Origin: Toxorhynchites rutilus septentrionalis
Lineage: Eukaryota; Arthropoda; Insecta; Diptera; Culicidae
NCBI RefSeq assembly: GCF_029784135.1
Contig: NC_073745.1
Span: forward strand, 274,948,166 to 275,012,165
Direction: 5' to 3'
Length of the DNA stretch: 64,000 nt
Position numbers and translations under genes: made by a program. Positions 57,520-64,000 of this stretch are shown piece by piece. Position 1 is the first letter of the stretch. Every line of letters begins with the position of its first letter. The notes below the pieces were generated by a model. It was given only the letters and a program-made list of their open reading frames with translations. It did no database searches and was not told the origin of the DNA.

Positions 57520-57800
57520 ACAAAGGAGGACAAGTTAAGGGAAAGGCAAAGTCTCACTCGAACCGTGCAGGTCTCCAGTTCCCTGTTGGTCGCATTCACT
57601 GATTGCTCCGCAAGGGTAACTAGGCCGAACGGATTGGTGCCGGAGCACCAGTATACCTAACAGCGATTATAGAGTTTCGGCCGTCGGAGTGCTCGAGTTG
57701 GCTTGCAAAGCTGCTCACGACAATCAGAAAACCCGCATCAAGAACAGAGCCGCTTCGGTTCGGCGCTCATCAAGGCAACAATTAGTTTCAGTGAGTGGCA
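57520..57800 (+). pseudogene. Histone H2A pseudogene (right unit of copy 2)
   Basis: This is the best preserved H2A sequence in the window. It reads [20 protein letters not shown], then PVGRIH, a stop, LLRKGN, a stop, AERIGAGAPVYL, which follows the histone fold closely. Later blocks (a Glu-Leu-Ala region, NQKTRI) are frame-shifted. Confidence 0.88.
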
Positions 57801-57978
57801 AAGTGTTTCTCCGGCACGTCGCATTAAATGTAATTTACTGAACAACATGTCACAAGCTGGATGGGAAGAAATTTTCCAACTGTGAAAGCTGTGGCGAGTG
57901 GCAAACGCAATAGCTAAACAGGAAGGTTTAACCGAACAAGATGGGAATATCGAGTGATAACAAAAACACAACACCAAA

Positions 57979-57994
57979 GGTTCTTTTCAGAACC
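57979..57994 (+). terminator. Perfect histone mRNA 3' stem-loop in copy 2
   Basis: Identical to 19716-19731: 6-bp perfect stem and TTTC loop, preceded by ACAACACCAAA. Confidence 0.85.
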
Positions 57995-58637
57995 ATCAAC
58001 ATATTCATAAAGAGTAAACAGTAAACTAATCCATTTTTCAGGTAGATAGGTAGGTATTCACGTAGGAGAAGAAAATAAAACAATATATTTAAAATATATA
58101 TTTAACAAAAGCTGTCCCCTTTGTATAGTCCTACGTCACTCCGGTTATGTCCCCGACATTACCCACCCGTCTTATTTTTGTTGATTGGAATAACTTTTGA
58201 TTTTTTCCAGGTATCCGGAAAGACGCTAGTTGTAAAAATCGAATTTAAAAGATGTGTTATAGGCTCAATTAAAATAGGGCAGATCGCCTTCAAGAATTTT
58301 ATAGGTAACATATCGACTCCAAGAGCGTTTGAATCAATGGAGTACATAGCACTAATAACGTCATTTTGATTGACTCAATCGAAATAAAAAGCATCATGAT
58401 TAAATTGCAATGGAATCTGTTGAACCAAAAATTACAGTACGATTAGCGGAACAATTATTACAAAATTTAAAGTTGATTTCATCAGCTGTAAAATTGATCG
58501 CTGTTTGGGAAATGGATTGACCAATACCAAGTTTTTTGAGATTTCTCCACAATTCCTTCGGCGAATTTTTGGATCAAGTCAAGAAGCAAAATAATCTTGT
58601 TTTGCTGTGCATATTAGCCTGTTAACCTGATTATTAA

Positions 58638-58695
58638 GCAGTAACGACTTGAATAATCATCTGGCATTCAAGATGATTATTCAAGTCGTTACTGC
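58638..58695. repeat. Perfect 25-bp inverted repeat with 8-nt loop
   Basis: Arms 58638-58662 and 58671-58695 are exact reverse complements. It lies inside the decayed Jockey-like element, replacing part of the expected coding sequence. Confidence 0.92.
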
Positions 58696-59210
58696 TTTTC
58701 CATTTCTTGTATAATAAATCATGATTTATGATAGCTCTGCTGATTATTGGATTAAACCAAGGATTGTGCTTTTTATCACAAGAAAAAGTACGGCTGGGAA
58801 CAAAACTGAAGATAAGTTAAAACATTATTTAAGAATTCAAGCTGCAGATTTGAGTCATCCACACTATAAAAAGTACTCCAATCGAAAGCTTCTACCAACA
58901 AATCAATTTGTATGGTTTTGTAATCACGATATTTGATTAGCTTTGAAGTTGATATGAAACCGAAATCGAGAAACACAAAAATTAAGTCATGGTTCTAATA
59001 CCGGCACTTCAATTTGACCGAATCTCAACACTTTCGATGGTTCATTTGTGATGAATGAATCGAGTTGCGAAGCTCCATTTCTATGAAAAAACGTAGGTTC
59101 GTTGCCTACACAATATAACGAATGAGTATCCATGATACTGTAAAACTTAGCACATTTGGGTTAAACATTGTTCAACATGTTTGTGTTAAAATCACTCATG
59201 AAGAAAATAT

Positions 59211-59542
59211 CCCCTTGAATGGCGTTAACGTTCCCTGTGGAACTTTTGCCATCTCAACGTATGCATTAACTAGCGTCATTTATTAATACTTAGTTGAGAT
59301 TTTCTAAGCCAAATAACACGCCTTGAATGTATTCCGAGGGGCAAGCTCTAGAATACGCGTGATCACAGTGCAAGTCGAAGGAAATTTCTTTGACGAAAAA
59401 ATCCCCCGGCTAGAATACGCGTGATCACAGTGCAAGTCGAAGGAAATTTCTTTGACGAAAAAATCCCCCGGCCAGAACGGGAATCGAACCCGAACACCCG
59501 GCATGATAATGTGAGACGCTAACCACTCGGCCACGGGTGCAC
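59211..59542 (-). mobile_element. Feilai-type tRNA-derived SINE with an internal 62-bp duplication
   Basis: On the minus strand it starts with a tRNA-like head (gcacccgtggccgagtggtta ... ggttcgattcccgttctgg, abridged) carrying A-box and B-box pol III promoter motifs, then a body without coding capacity. The flanking duplicate CATGAAGAAAATAT is at 59197-59210 and 59543-59556. The 62 bases 59348-59409 are repeated exactly at 59410-59471, so this copy is longer than usual. The head and body match what I recall of the Aedes Feilai family. Confidence 0.88.
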
Positions 59543-59556
59543 CATGAAGAAAATAT

Positions 59557-60651
59557 GCTTGTAGGAAAAACCATACAAAGAATGGTTACATTACAGAGAC
59601 GGGTTGAGCTGTCTCAAGTTATACCAGGGAGAAGCGAGCGTGATAAATTGTTTCCAGTCTGGTTACCTGTTATGAATCGAAAATTTCGACTTATGACGCA
59701 TACAGAGGACACACACTGGATAAGAAGAAGTATGCCATCTGAATTTATTCCAAAAAAGTTCCTATTACACCGAAAAATTATTCAATTGACATCCACTTCC
59801 GAATCCATGCTGTATTATGTGGGGTAAAAATCAAATCCATCCACTCAAGAGATTTGGGCTATAGAAGAAGTTCTTGCGTTTCATACCGTAATAGATCATA
59901 ACAGATTAAAATACTTGGATTGTACTCCGCATGATATTTGATGACTTGGAAACCGCCAAAAACTCTATTTTCACTGCATGGATCGGCCGAGAAACATGTT
60001 AAATGAATTTGAGTACTTTGGTCTCTTGAAGCACAAATCACACACAATGTGACATGTTGCTTGATTTCTGACTCCGACCAGATAGTATGTTTAGTCAGAG
60101 GGAACCAAGTCGCAAAATTAAAAAAATCGCGTTATTGATTGCATTAGGTTAAGCATTTTGGTAAGCTGTATACTACATTAATCAGTTTTGGAAAATTAAG
60201 CGTACAGCAGGAATAACTGATCGACATTGTATTGAATAGTCAACAAAAACCCCTTATAGCCCTAAAAATAAAGTTCGTTTTTCTCGAAATAATATCCTAG
60301 AGGCGAATGAACTGCAAAGTTTAAAGCCTCTTCAAAACAAAGAATCAATCAATCGAAATAATAAAAATGAAACATGGTCCGGGGTGACTCAACACCAATC
60401 AAATTGAACGTAACTTTGATTCGGAATGGAATCTATTTTCAGAATATATATGATCTAAACTGTTTTATCAATGCCAATTCGAAGCATGAACATCGTATTA
60501 TTTTAATCGTATCAAATCAAGGTGCATTTCTATTCATAAAAGTTGCCATACTTTGTGCAATATTGTTCTATATAATTGTTCAACAGAAGCTTGACCAAAA
60601 TCAACAAACAAACAAAATAGTCTACAGTGAAAAAACAAAAGAAATTTGTAC
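59557..60651. other. No intact gene; likely upstream part of the Jockey relic
   Basis: Without the SINE, the sequence runs on from the endonuclease GDFN-type motif (read as MSDFN at 59185-59199, minus strand). Fragments to about 60050 may be more of the same relic. 60051-60651 shows nothing recognisable. Confidence 0.4.
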
Positions 60652-60850
60652 CTTTCAACTTATTCTTCTGGAAGGTATCTCCCAACACATTAGTTCCAAT
60701 CGTTGCTGTCTTTTGTGATGCCTTCGTTCTTGCAAACATAGGCTGGAGCAGATTCCGAGCGTTCTTCCCAAGTAGCACATTCTGACGTTGCTGCTGTTGA
60801 CGATCATTTCGCTGATCGACGGTCAAGGCTTTCGGTCGAGTATAGAAACT
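60652..60850 (-). CDS. Candidate exon 2 of a mitochondrial-leader gene
   Basis: After the acceptor tttctttccag, the frame reads SFYTRPKALTVDQRNDRQQQQ, LLGKNARNLLQPMFARTKA and TNVLGDTFQKNKLK to the donor AAAG|gtacaa. The length is 199 nt: phase 0 at the 5' side and phase 1 at the 3' side. These fit exon 62508-62651 upstream and the ABCB7 exon ending at 45083 downstream. The protein text is basic and non-homologous to anything I can name, as expected for a variable mitochondrial leader. It is only 31 bp beyond the SETD4-like stop codon. Confidence 0.5.
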
Positions 60851-60881
60851 CTGGAAAGAAATTTGATAAAAATTCTTACAT

Positions 60882-62222
60882 TCATAGTTCGGTTCCGATT
60901 TTATTGAGAAATTTAATGCATTCATCGTAATATGCGAGGCAAACTCGTGCAGATGGCGTGAGGGTTGGCATTTTTTTCAATCCGTCAACAAAAGAACAAT
61001 ACTCTTTTGATTTATATTCAACCAGTCGAATTACTATGCTTCGAATCGGATCAAGTGAAGGGAGTTCGCCAAAAGCTATAGTTTTTAACTGATAGATATT
61101 CTGTTCTACAAAAATAACAGTGAGACAAACGATTAGATTGTGACTTAGAACGTCTCCTGATACGAAAAACAGCTGCTCCGTGAGATGGTGGTCGGCAATG
61201 AAACGGTATTTCTCGCGATGAATTTTCAGAGGTCGAAGTTCTGGATCACGTTTCATGAAAGTGTTTATTTCGTCCAATGTAATCTCGAGAAAGTCTTGCG
61301 GGTGGTTCGGCAGAAAGAATCCATACTCAGTCAAAAGTTTCGCGTTATTGTACACTCCATAACTGATGAAAATTTGTGAATAAGCTGGAAAAGATGTTTC
61401 CGATATCAGTTCGTAGAAAAGTTCCACTGGTTCACGTTTCTTGATCTTCTTTGCAAGTACGTCATAGCTCATAGATAATTTGGACGAAGTTTGCGAATCA
61501 CTATCGTGGTTCAGGAAGTCCAAGAATGGAGCGAGAGCCATGCTTGGTTCATCAGCAAGTATTCTTTCGAAAGCACGACTTGTCTCGCCAGTGCAGAGTT
61601 TCACATATCTTGGATCTATATACACGCTTCGTGTGTTCACGACAAAATAGGCCCACTTAAACACACTCAAGCTCACATGGTTCTGCATTTCAATGGTGAG
61701 GATATTTTGCAATTTATCGAAATTATTCTTTATCGTTTCATTCTGCGATACCATCTGTTTCAGGACTGTATCCGGAAGATATTTCATTTCTTGTTTAGAG
61801 CAAAAATAAGGCACCGAGAAGTTTTGTGGGAGCGAGTTAAAGTATGGCCCATGGTTTGAATCTTCTTTGAGGAATTGATAGCCCAAATAGTAAGCAAGGA
61901 GAGCATGAAACTGGATTTTTCCCGCACATTCAAGAAAATGATTCGCGTCGAAACATTTCTTAAACGCTTCATCTGATTCGATATTATTCATGCTTATTAA
62001 TGCTTCAAATGGAAGCCGGATTAGACAATCTCCTGTCTGTATTGACTTTTTGGAGTACAATCCTTTTCCATTCTCATGAAAATCGGAAACTTTCAGCTCC
62101 ATTTGGTTGTTCCATCCTAGTTTATGCAAAGATTGCATCAAATCTATGTGATCCAAACATTGTACAACTGCTTGCTTTCCTTTTTGTTCGCAGTGAGCAC
62201 GTTTCCTTTGAGTCCTACCCAT
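60882..62222 (-). CDS. SETD4: SETD4-like SET-domain methyltransferase
   Basis: 446 residues in one exon. The SET domain starts about residue 45 with GKGLYSKKSIQTGD and LIRLPFEAL, then the long insertion (I-SET) region of the RuBisCO-methyltransferase-like class. The cofactor and substrate motifs LAPFLDFLNHD and IFISYGVYNNAKLLTEYGFFLPNHP follow (about residues 235-300), then an all-helical C-terminal substrate-binding domain. These features and the length fit SETD4, a protein-lysine methyltransferase. Target residues cannot be told from sequence. The start ATG 62222 gives MGRTQRKRAHCEQK, a typical SETD4-like lead. It lies in the intron between the candidate exons 62508-62651 and 60652-60850, same strand. 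No defect seen. Confidence 0.88.
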   Translation of the reverse strand: MGRTQRKRAHCEQKGKQAVVQCLDHIDLMQSLHKLGWNNQMELKVSDFHENGKGLYSKKSIQTGDCLIRLPFEALISMNNIESDEAFKKCFDANHFLECAGKIQFHALLAYYLGYQFLKEDSNHGPYFNSLPQNFSVPYFCSKQEMKYLPDTVLKQMVSQNETIKNNFDKLQNILTIEMQNHVSLSVFKWAYFVVNTRSVYIDPRYVKLCTGETSRAFERILADEPSMALAPFLDFLNHDSDSQTSSKLSMSYDVLAKKIKKREPVELFYELISETSFPAYSQIFISYGVYNNAKLLTEYGFFLPNHPQDFLEITLDEINTFMKRDPELRPLKIHREKYRFIADHHLTEQLFFVSGDVLSHNLIVCLTVIFVEQNIYQLKTIAFGELPSLDPIRSIVIRLVEYKSKEYCSFVDGLKKMPTLTPSARVCLAYYDECIKFLNKIGTEL

Positions 62223-62507
62223 TCTAGGAAACTGAACGGACCCGTAAACAAATATTACGTAATCTGTCGAAAAGACCTTGGCTACTCAATTTTCGCTCGA
62301 TGTTCGATACATGCCTTCAATATTCAGGAAAAAGAGATGAGTCCGTTCTGAAAGTAATAATGTTTAAGGAAGAAATGTCATGTTCGATCAGCTGGTATGA
62401 TCCTAGTTCAATTTGTTTCCATCTCTCCTTCCGTTTCATTTGTGTGTACGTGCATTGTGATAGAAATATAGGGACATGAATTGTGTTTGATGAAAAAAAA
62501 AACTCAC

Positions 62508-62651
62508 TCGGGTTGAAATCAGAACACTTCCAGAAGCGGCAGGATGATAACCGATGAAGAATTTTTGCAAATGTTCTAAGCAAATTCTACTGGAGCGGCA
62601 GCTCTGTTTTGATGTGATATGCAGCAGAGCAGCCATCTTTGGGTTTGACAT
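62508..62651 (-). CDS. Candidate first exon with mitochondrial targeting sequence
   Basis: The frame starts ATG 62651 (or a second ATG at 62636, MAALLHITSKQSC) and runs to ISTR at the consensus donor gtgagt. The residues are rich in Arg, Lys, Ser and Leu with almost no acidic ones, as in a mitochondrial presequence. Phase 0 at the donor matches the acceptor of 60850. The next signals downstream make it possible that these two exons are the missing 5' end of the ABCB7 gene, which also needs a mitochondrial leader. Confidence 0.5.
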
Positions 62652-63084
62652 CTGTTATGTATTTTGGCAGTTCAACGATAAGTTATCCAAGAGTTGCCAG
62701 ATTCATTATGTAGACATGTACAGAAATTGTTGTTCGTAGCTCAACTAGGGGTGTCTATGGAATAGTCTGGTTTACGAAAATGACACGAGATTATTACTTA
62801 GGGACCAAGGCGGTATACCTTATTATACTTATTATTATACTTATTATGTCAGAATTACTGTTCATGTCCGCATTGATGGCATTGAGCATAATGAATGAAA
62901 ATTAAATTATCCGTTTCAAATTAGTATTCTATTTGAATGAGACCTGATAGAGATTACATTAACGAGTTTTAAATTATGCCCCTAATTAATGGCACATCAT
63001 TGTTGTGATTTGGTGACCGCTCCAAATTATTGTTTTCAATGCTGTTCTACAAGACGTGAAGGATGTTGCCGTGGGATTGGCAAT
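62652..63084. other. Intergenic or promoter region; nothing else seen
   Basis: AT-rich. A tattatactta run at 62820-62850 is the only repeat. Confidence 0.45.
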
Positions 63085-63335
63085 TCAGCGATTGTGGGAG
63101 CTGTACTGGTGGGTATATGGAAGAGCCACTACCGGCGGGCTAGTGCCGTACTGCTCTAAGCTCCATTCGCTTTGGTCACATAAGTCGTTGGGCATCCATT
63201 GCGAATTAGTGAGCTCTATTACGCTGTTCATCCGTGGATATCCAGGCATGTTGTTTCCCGGCGACTGCTGCTTAAGCTGGAGATTAAACTGATCGTGCAG
63301 GGTATGGGACACTACAGCTGGTTCGGTTTAAACCG
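63085..63335 (-). CDS. Candidate terminal exon of an unidentified gene
   Basis: The minus frame reads VSHTLHDQFNLQLKQQSPGN, NSVIELTNSQWMPND and SLEQYGTSPPVVALPYTHQ up to TGA at 63085-63087. It is Gln/Asn/Ser/Pro-rich and looks like the disordered C-terminus of a regulatory protein. An AG acceptor near 63320 would open it, since an in-frame TAA lies just before. The rest of the gene would be beyond the right edge. I do not recognise the family. Confidence 0.4.
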
Positions 63336-63574
63336 ATCCAGCGTAGATAACTGTTGGTGTGGTGTGAAAACACTCAGTAGCATTAAAATTAGACCTGGTT
63401 TGGAAAAATAGTCGCTGTCATTTTTCATCACCTCCCGCATCTTCTATGCCTCGGATTCATACTGACGAAAATGAATTACCTGTCAATGTTCAAGCCGCTC
63501 TTCTTTCGAGTCATATGGTGAACGGGGATATATAGTACGAAGTGCTTGCCGGAGTTGGGAAGGTGATGTGGTCT

Positions 63575-63769
63575 TTATGCCGAACCTGGGATCAGCCCAT
63601 TATGCCAAAAAATCACTGGAGGATGGATCGGCTGGAGATAAATATTGTCGCGAAAACCACCAACCTTCCCTAAATTCCCCACCCCAATGGCCAAAATAGA
63701 GAGACAGACGACCACCAAAGCCACGAAAAGGTAAAATAACACGCCGATATACATATTTTCATCGGCCAT
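63575..63769 (-). CDS. Candidate start of a small membrane protein
   Basis: ATG 63769 opens MADENMYIGVLFYLFVALVV and continues with more hydrophobic residues: one transmembrane segment at about 8-30 followed by a glycine-rich stretch. The start context (accATGgcc) is good. The frame continues to a stop at 63575, but the second half looks less protein-like, so a splice donor may lie inside it. Not recognised. Confidence 0.35.
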   Translation of the reverse strand: MADENMYIGVLFYLFVALVVVCLSILAIGVGNLGKVGGFRDNIYLQPIHPPVIFWHNGLIPGSA

Positions 63770-64000
63770 GGTTCAGGTTCCGTCCAACTTCCGTAAGACC
63801 ACCCAGTGCTTCATTTACGATACTTCATCAAACAACTCTGCCTCTTCCTGTCGAGTATACACTAGTTCTTCCGGCTTATACAAAACGTTAGGCCCTGACC
63901 GAGCTAGGGGACCAAAGATGAACTTCTCGTCTGACTCACGTTGGTCCCTGCGGATCAATAGGGGACTTTTATAAAAATCATTTTCCAATTCTGTTGCTGT

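Larger units (their letters stand above)
55770..58171 (+). mobile_element. H2A-derived mobile element, copy 2 (2.40 kb, unamplified)
   Basis: It has the same termini as 12871-19908. It contains one H2A pseudogene near the left, a histone-like promoter with TATA at 57432-57437, a second H2A pseudogene, and the perfect histone 3' stem-loop at 57979-57994. It splits the reverse transcriptase of a Jockey-like relic, so it is a true insertion and not a local duplication. This is the simpler form from which the tandemly expanded copy can be derived. Confidence 0.85.
54826..59196 (-). pseudogene. Jockey/CR1-like non-LTR retrotransposon relic, interrupted
   Basis: Read on the minus strand from right to left: an endonuclease segment (HRNGASQLDSFITN, near 59000-59100), a linker (FYSVDDSNLQLEFLNNVLT near 58840-58905), the start of reverse transcriptase (SNALGVDMLPIKFLKAICP to PDTWKKSKVIPINK, 58175-58350), then the H2A element (55770-58171), then RT continuing as RPISILCALSNIFERIV, GYHTKHST and LLDFSKAFDRI (55400-55770), and the C-terminal thumb region (54826-55250). 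Many stops and deletions; inactive. Confidence 0.8.

Noticed and set aside
59470..59542. A tRNA gene on the minus strand
   Set aside because: The tRNA-like part is followed directly by a SINE body and flanked by a 14-bp target duplicate, so it is the head of a SINE and not a tRNA gene.

Overview
This is insect nuclear DNA, most likely from an aedine mosquito. The evidence is a tRNA-derived SINE of the Feilai type, two ITmD37E-type (DD37E) transposons, LOA- and Jockey/CR1-type retrotransposons, a Pao/BEL integrase, several mariners and MITEs, and host genes (an HP1 paralog, a mitochondrial ABCB7/Atm1-type transporter, a SETD4-like methyltransferase) with ordinary GT-AG introns. Species cannot be fixed from the sequence alone.

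Layout. 1-6.9 kb is stacked MITEs, a transposase fragment, a Pao/BEL 3' remnant and a 2.6-kb hAT-like non-autonomous element. 7.0-7.7 kb is an intronless HP1-family gene on +. From 7.94 kb to at least 45.08 kb lies the ABCB7-type gene on -. I could reconstruct four exons with matching phases: 44771-45083, 43872-44026, 43646-43812 and 7937-9373. They are separated by two short gaps and one 34.3-kb intron.

That intron is a nested stack. Its two ends carry about 110-bp inverted repeats. Inside are a decayed L1-like element, a foldback element, and a LOA-type retrotransposon (12451-41324) bounded by an 11-bp target duplication. The LOA element is in turn broken by three insertions: a 7.0-kb element built around histone H2A pseudogenes (12871-19908), a 14.48-kb mariner (20574-35053), and an ITmD37E element (36878-38175). 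Removing the last two leaves one TA each and restores the LOA reading frames across the joins.

The most striking object is the 14.48-kb mariner, roughly ten times the usual size. It has matching terminal inverted repeats, a TA target duplication, a full-length DD34D transposase with about 207 extra N-terminal residues, a 172-bp satellite array at one end, and a 449-bp higher-order satellite array of more than 8 kb in the middle. The second notable system is the H2A-derived element, found twice (12871-19908 and 55770-58171) with the same ends, TATA boxes and histone-type 3' stem-loops; in the first copy a 1318-bp internal unit is tandemly amplified.

44-54 kb holds a mariner deletion derivative pressed against an ABCB7 splice acceptor, a Mos1-like remnant, a minisatellite, MITEs, an inverted-repeat element enclosing gene-like sequence and the second ITmD37E, and a TTAA-flanked piggyBac-like element. 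54.8-59.6 kb is a Jockey/CR1-like relic on -, interrupted by the second H2A element and the SINE. 60.6-64 kb contains the SETD4-like gene lying between two candidate exons of a mitochondrial-leader gene (possibly the 5' end of the ABCB7 gene itself), then two weaker candidate exons.
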